The notes: generated by a model not told the origin, from the sequence alone. Positions 43,901 through 58,900 are shown, counted from the stretch's first letter. The stretch: DNA of 64,000 nucleotides from Halichondria panicea (GCF_963675165.1 NC_087389.1:4400830-4464829); one strand, 5' to 3'. Translations and numbers: made by a program.

Positions 43901-46900
43901 GATGAGCTTCAAATAGGACTGAATGGACATGACATTTTGTGAACAACATTCAGCATTGTGCTGACATGTATCAAACATATAAGAGACAAAAATTATATAT
44001 AGCTATAGGGCACTCAATAGGAGAACCATAATTATATGCAGCAGATATATAGCTGGCCATGGAGGATTACAATTATCATTTACCTACTACACTGCACAAT
44101 GCAGTATATACACATGTAAAAATAGAAATAACCTCAACACCCAGCATAATTATAATTTATTATGCTTGCAGGAAACGAACAGAGAAATTATATGAACTCT
44201 GTTATCACAACTGATAACATGCATGTTAATAGGTCAACATGTCGGATATAAGAACACCATGTTAGTCGTTATAGTCAGTCACTATAGTCACTAAGTATAG
44301 TCGTTAACACAGTGTCTTTTGTCGTATGATTACAATTATCATTTACCTACTACACTGCATAATGCAGTATATACACATGTAAAAATAGAAATGACCTCAA
44401 CACCCAGCATAATTATAATTTATTATGCTTGCAGGAAACGAACAGAGAAATTATATGAACTCTGTTATCACAACTGATAACATGCATGTTAATAGGTCAA
44501 CATGTCGGATATAAGAACACCATGTTAGTCGTTATAGTCAGTCACTATAGTCACTATATAAGTATAGTCGTTAACACAGTGTCTTATAGTATTGGTGAGA
44601 TGGCCATCGATTCGTCGGTATTGTATCTTGTTTCACTCATTGGTGGTGCACTATTAGTGGCACTCTATATAGCAATGTGTGTGGGATGCTGTATTGCTCA
44701 TCTGAGAAGGAGAAATGAAAGTTATTCGAGGAGGGGAGATGATCACACACCACTATTACCGACAAGAAGAAGCAGGGTTATTTATCAGAGAGGAGCAGAA
44801 ATTACTGCCGCCACAGGACCACAATATACTTTCACTATCTCGAATCCTCTTACTAACGCGTTAAAACCAGAATCTGATGCTATTGGTGAGACAGTCAACG
44901 ACAGATCATTATCAAATGAACCACCACCCTCATACAATGAGGTTCAGGAACAAGGAACAGCTTTGCCTTCTTACACTGAAGTAATACAAGAGAATCGGTT
45001 GCAGAAATCTATAAATGCTGCAGGTCTAAGTAAAGTAACTGTAGCTCAAGAACAAAGGCAGCTTCAGGAAACAGCCACTACACTAGTACCAACAAGAAGA
45101 AGCAGAGTTATTTACCAGAGAGGAGCAGAAATTACAAGGATTGACAAACCACAGCCTCCGTGCAGAGACGTTACATGAAGCATAAGACAACAACAACAAG
45201 CAGTTAGAGCCATTGTTACAATACTATAGGTAGAGTGGAAGCCGATAGTAAACTCTGCACCGTAAGAACAAAATTCAGACACATGTCAAGCTATATAATA
45301 TTGCTGCATGCATGATACAGAATGTTTGCATATCGTATATAGCGGGTTATTTTTGAGAATAGAGGTTCAAATGCATGCATGACCTACAGTAGAATGTCTT
45401 TTAATACCGGATGGCCTTTATTCAAGGTACGTATTTACAGCTGAAGTGATCCTATACCAGGAACAATGGAAAAGGGTCACTAGAAAAGAAAGCTAGAATG
45501 TGGTTGTGGCTTCTTAATTTTGTTGATGTTCTTTATTGTAGGATGGAAATTGATCTAGGGTGCAATTTGATAACACTATTCTAGCCCAGAACAGGAGCCA
45601 TTATTTCTAATACTTCAAGCTCCTATAGTCCACAGTGCATGCATGTCTCATGGACTACTAAAACTCCATTTTCAGCATGCCTCAGGCTCTAATTTAATAC
45701 ACTGCTCCTGTTACTTCCTGTTTAGCCAGCATGTTCACTGCATTTATTGCAAGACAAGACTACTCTTGACAACACCTATTATTCATGTCACAGCCGAGGT
45801 GTTCACACTTCAGTGCTCTAGTTCTGATAGCGACAGGATATGTAGTTGATATCCAAATCTTAAGTCATTCCTTAGTAAACGAGATTCAGTATAATTACGT
45901 ATGTTGTTTCACTATAGCTTCTATAAAGGGGATGAGCTGAGACTGAACGGACATGACATTTTGTGAACAATGTACTCATTACTGCATTGACATGCATGTA
46001 TCGAACAATTTAGGGCACTCGATAAATACAGCATATTATATGCAGCTTATATCCCGTTGCTACGTTGTTGCCAAGTGCAATATGCAGCATAATGCACTGC
46101 TGAAAGTCATATTGCACTGACCGCAAAGTCATAATGCACTAACCACAAAACGCCCCTCTGGCAATTAGACAGACAATTAAATTAAAATTAAATTAATACG
46201 CATGAGAAATAACAAGTATCAAAGTGTGTCCAGCCATGCAGGAATGAATGTTCAGCACTGCTGGAGTTTCTTCTTGCAACCATGCAGGTTTTAAAATTGT
46301 CCAAGATTCATTTTGTGGAAGATTCTGTGTTCCTAGATCGACCTAGTCCTCGACCTCGTGATGCATGTCAATTCTGCTTCACCTTAGCACTAGAAGTGGC
46401 TCTTTTTGCTGGGGGCATGAGCTGTTTTGCAGCAGTGTAGAAGCGAGCTTTCTTGGCTTGGTTATGAGGCCGAGCGTAGACCAGCAGCTAATACATGTAT
46501 TCACTGAGTAGTGGGGTGGGACTGTTTCTTTGCAGCATGCAGTAAGTGGGGTGGGGCTGTTTTGCAGATTTCAGTTGGAACTCCAACAATTTTGTGTCAA
46601 GCCATTTGTCCGTCATGCCAATCTTATACGCTGCAGATACTGGCGTCTAGAAGAGAGAAGAGATGGAGCTGTGTCTAGAGTTGTCTCTGTCTTTTTTTTT
46701 GTGCTGTTTATATTGTGTTACTAGGACAGTGTTATGTTGCTATGCCCTCGGGATATAAACTAGTTATAACACGTGCACTCGGGCTGCATGGCATATATTG
46801 CACTCAGCCCTCGGGGCTGGCGCCCTCGTGCTTCAGTGCAATATATTCCATACATCCCTCGTGCCCGTGTTATAACTATAACATAATTAAAGGCCATGCA

Positions 46901-49900
46901 GGGTTATATACACATAACTAAATTGGGTCAACATTAATTTTGTTATCACATGTGACCCAGCATAGACATGGCATATTCGACTCCTGGCCACAACAGTACA
47001 CATACAAATGACCTCAACATGCACTCAAGGAAAACACACTAACAGCTTGGGGAATTATTTGCAGACAAATTACGGACTCTGTCTTCACAATGAACATGCA
47101 TGTCACATGTACAACAAGGTTCATAGTTTTATACGTCAAAATCTGAATTGATTCTATAATTAAACACAGATCAGATTCCGTACTTATTAAGCATATAGCT
47201 ATACGTATGACTCAACACTCAAACATGTTCCAGGAATTGAAGCAGGGATTAAGTTACTTCATGGGAAACAGATTATTTGGGAAATCTACATTAGCTGCTA
47301 TATATAGCACAATTAATGGTTAGGTCAACAGGTGTGTGTATAAAAGTACACCAAGTACGTCAAGATTATTAGATTCAGTAATTATGATTTATAGTCATTA
47401 GACAGTTTCTTGTTATTAGTACAGAGTACAGAGGAGATGACGGTGATACCAGCTATCAGTCAAGCGCAGAACAGACCATCCAATACTGGTTCTGATTCTT
47501 CAACATCTTCAACACTGTTAATTAGTGGACTTGGTGTTGGTATTCCAGGACTAATCGGTATAGCAATATTTTTGGGAATTGTATGCCGTGTTATGAAAGA
47601 TAGAATTAATCATCCACGAACTCGAACAATCTCAACTCGAGTGGACCCAGGAGTAAGAAGAATTAGACTCATTCATTACAGACAAACAGAATATAATAAC
47701 AACGACGACAATGACAACAACAACAACGATGACAACGATGACGTCGCCACCGCCGCCGCCACATTAGCACCACAACAACTTTTGGCTTTCTCACTTCCTC
47801 AAACTAGTCAATTAAGACAACCTGTAAACACAGACTCTGATTCTATTGATGAGACAGTCAATGACAGATCATTATCAAATCAGCCACCACCCTCATACTA
47901 TGAGGTTCAAGCACAAGGAAAAGCTTTGCCTTCTTACACTGAAGTAATACAAGAGAATCGGTTGCAGGAATCAGTTGAAACTATAAATGCTGCTGGTCCA
48001 AGTGAAGTAACTGTAGCTCAGGAACAAAGGCAATTTCAGGAAACAGCTGCTACAAGCTAGGATTGACATACGTACTATAGTATACATGTGTAGGTGCAAA
48101 GGCACCACACGAAGCACAATGCAATAACTCAGCAAAGCCATGCAAGCAGTTGAGATTGTGAACTATGCACTGTGGCAATTAAGTCAAAATACCAACTACG
48201 TACATGCGTGTATAATGACGATATTATACATGTGGATTGATTATATTTATCAACATTGTTAAATTTTCCCAGAATGCCGAAAGAAAGCATGCATACATGC
48301 AGCTGAGTACAAAAACACAACACAAACTATATACCCCCGGGTTAGGATTAAGGTTAGGGGTTAGCCCATGCATTGATAACAGGGGTACTATATAGATCCC
48401 ACTTGAGTGTGTTTAGCAGGGAACTATAATTATGATGTCGATGAGCTATGAAGCCTTGCTTGTACAACCACCTCCAGCCAAATCTCCGCAACTGCGAGAC
48501 AGTCATGGACTGACTGCATGGTCATCCGATTACAGAAGGGACCGAACTCAATCCTATCTTGACCTTTCGTCTCTCACAGTGTACTCCATCAATCTTGATG
48601 CTGATCATAGAAAGAGTTGTATATGTTAAACCAGCAATGTTGATCAAACATTTTTCAGAACCAAATTGACAGCAGTAAAAAAACACAGCATACGTTATAG
48701 TTTGGAAATCACTCTAGAACTATAGAGTGCCAGGTAGGAAGTTTTGACATCAATTCTTGTACGTGAAATCGCATTTCCTGTAAAGCCATGCACAAACACA
48801 TAATGAATGTTTGATGTTGCCACTGCCAACAGATGACCAACATGTACTCAGACATACTAATTTAGGGAAATATGAAACAGGAAGTTACTTCAAAGGAACA
48901 GATTATTTGGGAGAAAATGTATGGAATGTATATCATTATAATTACGTCACCACTGACTGACTCATGATTCATAAGACGTTTCACAACTAGACGAAAAACG
49001 CCAGATACATTGATTTCTGATAACACAAAGACATTTAAGGCGGCATCAGTTTCGACATCGAGCATTTGTGAACGACCAGAAGTGAATAAATTCTTCAGTA
49101 CTGTACATATACAGTGGCAATTTAATCTTAAGAAGGCCCCTTGGTAGGGTGGAGCTTTCGAACGCATGATAAAATGTGCAAAACGATGCCTAAGAAAATC
49201 CGTAGGGAAAACCTGTCTGACCTTTGATGAACTCTTGTGACAGAGGTGGAAGGGTGCTAAATTCAAGACCCCTTACTTACATGATGTTACAGAGGCCCTG
49301 ACACCATCTCACCTATATACTGGTCGGATATAGGATCCTCTCTTTCCAGATGCCACAGAGCATGAGAAGACTCACAATGAGGACTATTCTCCTGAGAACC
49401 TCACCCGAAGAGCGAGTCATCTCCCTAGAACGCTGGATACATTCTGGAAGCGATGGAAACAGGAGTATTCATTAGAGTTAAGAGAGTTTCATCGCACTCG
49501 CCAGCAAAAGGGAGCCACCTATACTCTTCAGGTGGGCGAAGTTGTGGCGGTTTACGCAGATGAAGGACACCCACGAGGAATGTAGAGATTGGGTAGAGTC
49601 GAAGAGCTCATCCCAAGCTCAGATGATAAGCTTTATGGCGTGCGTGTAAAGGTAATATCTAAGGGAGGGCAGATCAGGATCATTCGGAGATCTGTCCAAC
49701 ACATAATACCCGCTAGAAGTTCGTACTGATCCCCAAGAGACACAGCACACGAATATGAGTGATCACTCAACTGAGAACGTTATCGTTCGAGCTCAAGATA
49801 CACAGAACACCGATCGCCCAACTGAGAATGTCGTTGTTCGGGCACGTTCGACTAAATTCTTTTACTGAGTGCTTGATCGAAGATGATGAACTAATGAACT

Positions 49901-52900
49901 GATTAACTGTATGTGCGTGTATTGATTAGCTATATGTATATCATTATAATTACGTCACCACTGCATGACTATCATTTTACTATCTATTTGTACAACATAT
50001 CTTGTGCACGTCTGGAGACTCAGTCAGCCACATGTTATATTACATGAAAAAGTGAAACAAAGTGAAGTGAAGTAAATATATAACAAGTAGACAGCTATAA
50101 TAGGTGAGTGTAATAGAGATCCAGTTAAGAATCCACTACAACATGTGACCCATGCAGCATAGACATGGCATATTGGACTCCTGACCACAACAGTATACAT
50201 ACAAATGATCTCAACATGCACTCAAGGAAAACACACTAACAGCTTGGGGAATTATTTGCAGACAAATACGGACTCTGTCCTCACAACAAACATGCATGTC
50301 ACATGTATAAGTTGCACTGTACATCAAGTTAGTCATTACAATTACAGACATGTATCTTTTGGGAACCCTGCACTGTATGCTATTGAACATGCCAGCGAAT
50401 GAAGACACCATAACAATCAATGCCAACCTATAATATTGCTGCTAATGTCACATAATGTTTTCGTATTATTATACTACCGTATAGCTGGTAATTTTCGTTA
50501 TTTTCGTGGGCAGGCTGACCTCAACGAAATTTTAACGTAGGCGTGGCTTATCGGAACGTAGGAATGCCGTGCAGCCACGAGACTAAACGAAATTTTTACT
50601 CACGAAAACCACTGTTTCTCGAGTTGAACAATTTTTTACCCCACGAAACTTACCCGCTATACGGTATACAAGGGAAAACAAACATGCATGCAGAATTGCT
50701 ACAGACATGTATATAAACACTGCATAAACAGTCATATTTAGATTGTCCCCGAAATAGATGGTCACAATGTCCTTATTGACCGGGGTAACCTTATAAATTA
50801 ACCTTTAACTAAGCAAACTATAAATTAATGAGTATATATTAATAATTATACAGCTCATCACAATGTATATACAGTTAATACATGCATTACTATTTTGTGT
50901 ACACTATTGTGGAAATAATAAGACATTTCTCTACATATTGTGATATTACAGTAAGTGTATACTGCTACACAGTCATATGCTATTATATATGTGGCACACT
51001 TGACACTATGGATATATGTAAACATAAATATAAGGATGACTGACGTGTATTGTTGGCGAATTATGATGACACATACATGCACAGACAGTGACACACACTC
51101 TCATGGATATACTATAAGCCATTCAGTTTCAGCTAGCTCTTGTACTGACATAAGTGCTCTATATCAATGATATCGTTCTCCAATATCTTGCTTTGAAGTC
51201 TTGCTTGTACAACCACCTTCAGCCAAAACCTCGCAACCATAATGACTGCGAGAGAGTCACTGTCATCCAGTCACAGAAGGGTCTATTTTGCTTTCAAACT
51301 CATTCCCATATCGATCTTTTGTCTCTTGACTATATATAATATAGTGCCATTGTCCACTCAAGGTTTAGAATTTCTAGTTCTGATGTTCGACTCTTCACAG
51401 CTATTGGAGTATAATTATGCTGGTGATATAGTCCATTCTTAACACGTAATTAATAGTATAATAAGGCCACTATTCATGTTTCTGGTTTGGGAATCACCCT
51501 ACATAATGAAAGCACCGCGGGTGCATGCTGATCCGTAGAGGTGCCAAAGCTATAATAACATATACACACATGCATTATATCATGATGGATATTTTTAATT
51601 TTGCTGCATGCAGGCAGAAATCCAGGAATCATAGGGAAACTCAAAGAGTGGGTAATGATCGACGATGGATTATTGTTAAAAATTATTGATGCCAAAAGTT
51701 CAAGTCTAAAATTAGTGGTTGGATCAGAGCCTTGCAGCTCTCTTCTTACTCTTCCAACTATACCAATAGCTAGAATATAGGCATAACTCGAGAACAAAGC
51801 ATTATTTTACAAATCCACAAATACTGAAAACATGACTAGAAGCATATAGAAACTCTTACTTGCACTTCATTGATGCTATAGCAGTCTACACAGACACAGA
51901 CACAGACACAAACAAACACACTACTGTATACCTCGCTTGCGCATGCGCACCGAGGCATAATTAGTGTGAGTGGATGGTTATCACATAACATCCTATTCCT
52001 AAAATCACATTTATTAAGCAAGTCACATGCACAGGTTCCAATAAAGCCACAGACACATAATAAACGTTTCAAATATAATATAGTTGGGGAAATATACAAC
52101 AGGAATTTGCTTCAAAGGAACAGATTATTTGGGAGAAAAAGAAATCTATATTAGCTGTTATCACAATGATCAGGTACCTATAATTCAATTTCTACGGTAA
52201 TACAATTATAATAAGAGAGTGATCAGATGCAAAAATCGACTGATGCTTCATGTCACAGTCATAATTCCTATCTCAAAATTTCGTCTCTCAACTAGTCCTA
52301 TCATCCATTCAAGGCTTAGAGAGAATTTCGTCATTTACACATTTTTCACAGCTACTGAGGTACAGCCCATCCGTCTTGACTTGAACAAAATAATATTGAC
52401 TTGAAGGATATAAGGAAAATAATGTTAACCCTTTAACCGTCGGATTCTTAATTAACAGTGAAGTGAAATGTCTGTAAATTCTCTATCGGGTTTCCAGAGC
52501 AATAAAATGCCTAGCAACCATATACCAATAGAATGCCCATACAACAAGGAATAAAATGGTGCAACATGTGTTGCCATAACAACCACGGTTATTACGCTCA
52601 CCCGTTTTTATCATTTTAAATGCTCGGCCAGCGGTGAGATAAAATCCAAAAATTTTTTTTTATGGATCAGCCTATCATATGGTATAAAGGCTTGACTAAA
52701 CTTGATTTTCACATCATATGAATGTAACAGTGCTAAGATATATCAATTTGAAGTACAATACGTACATGTAATACTATATCCGTGAACGATCTATGAAATT
52801 TACAAGCTCACATAAAGACTGTTCATTAATGCTAATTCTATTTTAGCTATACTATACTTACTACTGATATTCAGGCTATACTATACTACTTGCCAGAGTC

Positions 52901-55900
52901 ACACAGTGAGCCCTCTCCTGGTCTTTCACCGTCCTGGTCCATAGCTCTAGCGTCTAGGTCCATGTCATGCATGTCCTCAGTCCCAGACAGTTCATCAGCG
53001 TCTGGCATAAAGCTGGTAGCCTTTGGGAGGTATCCTACTATCCTCTCTCCTTCATAGGCACTGTCATCACCAGAGGAGACATCGCCATTGCTGTCCTCAA
53101 GCTGTTCAAGCACATCGGCACAAGTAAACAACCTAGCCATAGCTATAAACTTCGTGCGGTAAGATGCTAATGAAATTTTAATATAGCAACGTGGCTTGGA
53201 AAATTCTAGACTAAATTGCACGTGATTCTACAGCTCTTCCTCTATACAGGGATGTGCGTAGTTCGAGCTACTTCCTAAGTATCGCAGAATTAGAATTTCG
53301 CAAAAAAAGTCACTATTGCGGGCCACGATCGTGGCCCGTGACGGTTAAAGGGTTAAACGTTAAATCAAAATAAATTCTAAGTTTTTTCTGAACCCCAAAA
53401 TCGAGAGCAGTAAAAATCACAGCATGCACACGCTATATTATAGTCAATGCCAACAGATGACCAGAACATTATGAATTTCGGCCTAATAGAATAACAATTA
53501 AGGTTCATGGTTAAAAGGATTCTATATAGTTAAACACAGATCAGATTCCGTACTTAAACATAGCTACTCAAACACGCTCCAGGAATTGAAGCAGGGATTA
53601 AATTACTTCATGGGAACAGATTATTTGGGATAATAGCTGCTATATAACACAATAATAATAATAACACAATAATGGTTAGGTCGACAGGTGTGTGTATAAA
53701 AGTACACCAAGTGAGTCAGATTCAGTATAATTATTAGACACTTTCTTGTTATTAGTACAGAGGAAATGACGGTGATACCAGCTATCAGCCAAGCGCAGAA
53801 CAGACCATCCAATACTGGTTCCGATTCTTCAACATCTTCAACACTGTTAATTGGTGGACTTGGTGTTGGTATTCCAGGACTAATCGGTATAGCAATATTT
53901 CTGGGAATTATATGCCGTGTTATGAAAGATAGAATTAATCATCCACGAACTCGAGCAACCTCAACTCGAAGAATTCAATACAGACAAACTAACAACGACG
54001 ACAACTACAATGACAACGACAACGATGACGCCGCCACCGCCACTGTCGCCACATTAGCACCACAACAACGTTTGGCTTTCTCACTTCCTCAATTAAGACA
54101 ACCTGTAAACACAGACTCTGATTCTATTAGTGAGACAGTCAATGACAGATCATTATCAAATCAGCCACCACCCTCATACTATGAGGTTCAAGCACAAGAA
54201 AAAGCTTTGCCTTCTTACACTGAAGCAATACAAGAGAATCGGTTGCAGGAATCAGTTGAAACCATAAATGCTGCAGGTCCAAGTGAAGTAACTGTAGCTA
54301 AGGAACAAACGCAATTTCAGGAAACAGCTGCTACAAGCTAGGATTGACATACGTACTATAGTATACATGTGTAGGTGCAAAGGCATCACATGAAGCACAA
54401 TGCAATAACTTAGCAAGCCATGCAAGCAGTTGAGATTGTGAACTATATATGCACTGTGGCAATTATACGTACATGCATGTATAAATACATGTGGACTGAT
54501 TATATGTTTATCAACATTGTTAAATTTTCCCAGAATGCCGAAAGAGAGCATGCATGAAGCTGAGTACAAAAACACAACACAAGCTATGCCCCCATGCATT
54601 GATAACAGGGTATTATATATAGATCCCATGCTCTTGAGAGTGTTTAGCAGGGAACTATATACAATGATGTCATGAGCTATGAAGCCTTGCTTGTACAACC
54701 ACCTCTAGACAAATCTCCGCAACAATGACAAGAGCGAGACAGTCGTGGACTGCATGGTCATCCGGTCACAGAAGGGACTGTCTGGCTATTGAACTCAATC
54801 CCATCTCGATCTTTTGTCTTAGAGTCATTTTCGACTCTTCACAGTGTACTCCATCCATCTTAACTCGTTGACTTGCTGATCATAGAAAGAGTTTTATATG
54901 TTAAACCAGCATTACTTGAAATGTTGATCAAACATTTTTCATCGACAGCAGCAAAGAAAAAACACAGCATAAGCTATAGTTTGGGAATCACTCTAGAACT
55001 ATAGAGTGCCAGGCAGGAAGTTTTTACATCAATTCTTGTACATAAAATCGCATTTCCTGTAAAGCCATGGCACAAACACATAATAAACGTTTGATGATTG
55101 CCACTGCCGACAGATGACCAACATGTACTCAGACATGCTACAGGAAGACAATGTTTGGGGAAATATGAAACAGGAAGTTACTTCAAAGGAACAGATTATT
55201 TGGGAGAAAATACGAAATCTTAATTATAGCTGTTAACACATAATCAGGCCAACAGGTCGACGTATATAAGTACACTCGATCACTATATAGAGTCAGTAAA
55301 AACAGCTATATAGTGATTAGTATACAGTTTTTAAGTACATGCAGAGGAGATGACGGTGATACCAGCTATCAGTCAAGCGCAGAACAGACCATCCAATACT
55401 GGCCCCAATTTTTCACCACTAATATATGGTGGACTTGGTGGAATTCCAGGACTAATTTGTATAGCAATATGTCTGGGGTGTATGTGCCGTCATTTGAGAC
55501 ATAGAAATAATCACCCACGAAGATTTATGTTTCGAGTGGAGCCAATTGCAGGAGTAAGAACAGCTAGGGCCACTTATCAGAGAGGAGCAGAATATAATGC
55601 TGCTGCCACAATACAACCACAACAACCTATCGCTTTCTCAATTCCAATGGTACCTCAAACTAGTGCATTGAGACAACCTGTAAACACAGACTCTGATTCT
55701 ATTGGTAAGACAGTCAACGACAGATCATTATCAAATGAACCACCACCCTCGTACTATAAGGTTCAGGAACAAGGAACAGCTTTACCTTCCTACACTGAAG
55801 TAATACAAGAGAATAGATCACAAGAATCAGTTGAAACTATAAATACTGCTGGTCCAAGTGAAATAACTGTGGATCAGGAACTTCAGGAAACAGTCACTAC

Positions 55901-58900
55901 AAGAATCGACATACCACATCCAAGTGAAGGTGCAGAGACGTCACATGAAGCACAAGACAATACCGTATAGTGCTAGAAATGTATGCGTGATATTACACTC
56001 TAATGCTATTTATGTGAGTGTCTATCATACTGTATATCGCACAATTATTGGCTTTTATTCGAGGCCTGCATGTATACAATCCCTATTGAAATCGCGACAT
56101 TTAATCGCAAATTAATAGCATAAATAAAATCGTATAGCGTTTTCGTAGCCTTAAAATTGGCCAAAACGCAATATTTTAACTAGATACGTAGCACTATAAT
56201 GGCATAATTATGCAGAAACAACAAGAAGTTGGAGTAAATGCTACAAGACTATAGCTCGGACAGATTGTGAACAATGCCATATAATAATCATTACCTGAGG
56301 TGCGCGTGGGCGGCCACGGGTATAGTAGTCTGTTGGTTGGTTTGTTTGTGATAGCCTTTTCTACTCACCTGGATGCCACAGCACTGCGTTTACAGCATGG
56401 ATAGCCTTCATACAACAATATCTTGGTTTAAATAGTGGCAGATTTTGATGTTAAAGCTTCTTTGTCGAGCAAAAGCTAAGAAGCTTGAACTTGCACATTG
56501 GGCAGCTAGCTAGCTACACGTGGCCTTGACTATGCATTTGCAGCTGAAGTGATCCTTACCAGGAACAATTGACAGTCAAAGCATGGTTATTGACTGACTC
56601 TGGATCCTATACTCTAGCCTGGCAGGAGCCATACTTCTCTAAGTCTAAGACTCCAGGCTTCTTTGCTGTGATCCCAGTCCACAGTCCATGATGCATGTAC
56701 ATTGTTAATTGCTCTTGAGCCGTTACTGTGCTAGTCAGTCATACATGTTACATGCACTGCATTATAATTATATCACTCTTCTGGTTTCTTTATTCATGTC
56801 ACCAGCCGAGGGTTTGCACTTCAGTGCTCTAGTTATAATGTTTATTTGAAAAAGGATAATTTAGAATGCCGAAATTGAGAGTGTATAGAAGTTATCCTAT
56901 TCCCAGGGGTAGTATAATTATGATGAAGTAGATGTGAAACATGCACTGAAGAGATGTGCATGTATCACTCATTCTAGTAAAACACAGATGTATAGCACTT
57001 TATAGTAAGCTAATCAGTGCATGCTAGCTATATAACTTTGGGTAAGCGTTTGATGTCAATAAAATCAAAACCACAACAGTACACACATAGAAAAGACCTC
57101 AACACTCAAATATGCTCATGCAAGGAAAACAAAATTATAACGCAGGAAGTATAAAGTGGATTACTGGGAAGACATGAACTTTGTCATCACAGCTGATTAT
57201 AGGTCAGCCTGTCATCCATATGTATATAAGTAAGTAACAGTCAGTATAGCTATACAGTACAGCTATTCATTATAGCAAAGTGTCGATCATTATTAGTAGA
57301 GAAATATGACTGTGATACCACCTATCAGCCAATCGCAGAACAGAACATCCAATATTGATCCCTCTGGATTATCGTGGTTATATTATGTTGCAATTGTTGT
57401 TGGTGTAGTCTGTATAACAGTGTGTCTGATATGTATATGCTGTCATTTGAGAAAGAGAAATGATCGTCCACAAGAATCTACTAGGTCTAACGTAGTGCCA
57501 AGATTTATCGAAACAAGCGGGGCCACTTATCATAATCAGAGAGGAGCAGAATATAATGTCGACACAAGACCACAACAAACGTTCACTTTCTCAATTCCAA
57601 TGGTTCGAGCATTAAGACAACCTGTAAGCACAGACTCTGATTCTATTGATGAGATAGTCAATGACAAATCATTATCAAATCAGCCACCACCCTCATACTA
57701 TGAGGTTCAAGCACAAGGAAAAGATTTACCTTCTTACACTGAAACAATACAAGAGAATCGGTTGCAGGAATCGGTTGAAACTATAAATGCTGCTGGTCCA
57801 AGTGAAGTAACTGTAGCTCAGGAACAAATGCAGCTTCAGAAAACAGCCACTATAAAAGGATTCACATCGTATGGCGTCCTATAGTGCAGGTGCAGAGGTG
57901 TCACGTGAAGCACAAGACAACACAAGTTATTTCATGAGAACAGATAATTTGGGAGGAAACACAAAATCTATATATACGTAGCTGTTAACAATGATTAGGA
58001 CAACATGTACGTGTGTACACCAAGTTAGTCGATCACTATAATTATATAGATTCAATAATTATATAGCTAGCCATTATTAGCACAGTTTCTATGTTATAGT
58101 ATAGACGAGATGACGGATTTAAGAACAGTGTTAATAATTAGTGTAAGTGTTAATAATTAGTGTAAGTGGTGGTGATACTCTAGGACTATGTTGTATAGCA
58201 ATATGTCTGGGAATTGTCTGCCGTATTTTGAACGATACAAATAATCGTCCATGAACTCTATTGGAGCCAAGAAAAGTAAGAACAGGCAGGGTCACATATA
58301 CAAGGATTGACATGCCATGGTGTGCGGAGGCGTTACATCACTCAGCAATTACAACAACCAATTGGATATTAAACAACTTAGAGTATCTTAACTGTGAGTT
58401 TGATATCTCAATTTGTCATGACCAGTGACAATTGATCTTAAACCACATCATATAGCGCACTTAAAATGACCCCAACACTCAGACATGCTACAGGAAGACA
58501 ATGTTTGGGGAAATATGAAACAGGAAGTTACTGCAAAGGATTATTATTTGGGAGAAAAATACAAAGTCTAAATAGCTGTTAACACATAATCAGGTCAATA
58601 AGTCGTGCTTAAGTACACTGAGTTAGTCGATACTGCAAAGGATTATTATTTGGGAGAAAAATACGAAGTCTAAATAGCTGTTAACACATAATCAGGTCAA
58701 TAAGTCGTGCTTAAGTACACTGAGTTAGTCGATCACTATAGAGTCAGTAATTATATAGCTAGTACAGTTTTTGAAGTACAGATGAGATGACAGTGATACC
58801 AGCTATCAGTCAAGCGCAGAACAGACTATCCAATACTGGCCTCAATTTTCAACACTGATATTTGGTGGACTTGGTGGTGGTATTCCAGGACTAATCTGTC

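Noticed and set aside
48432-48629. 65-codon open frame beginning MMSMSYEALLVQ
   Set aside because: It lies in a repeat present four times; the frame is interrupted in the other copies.
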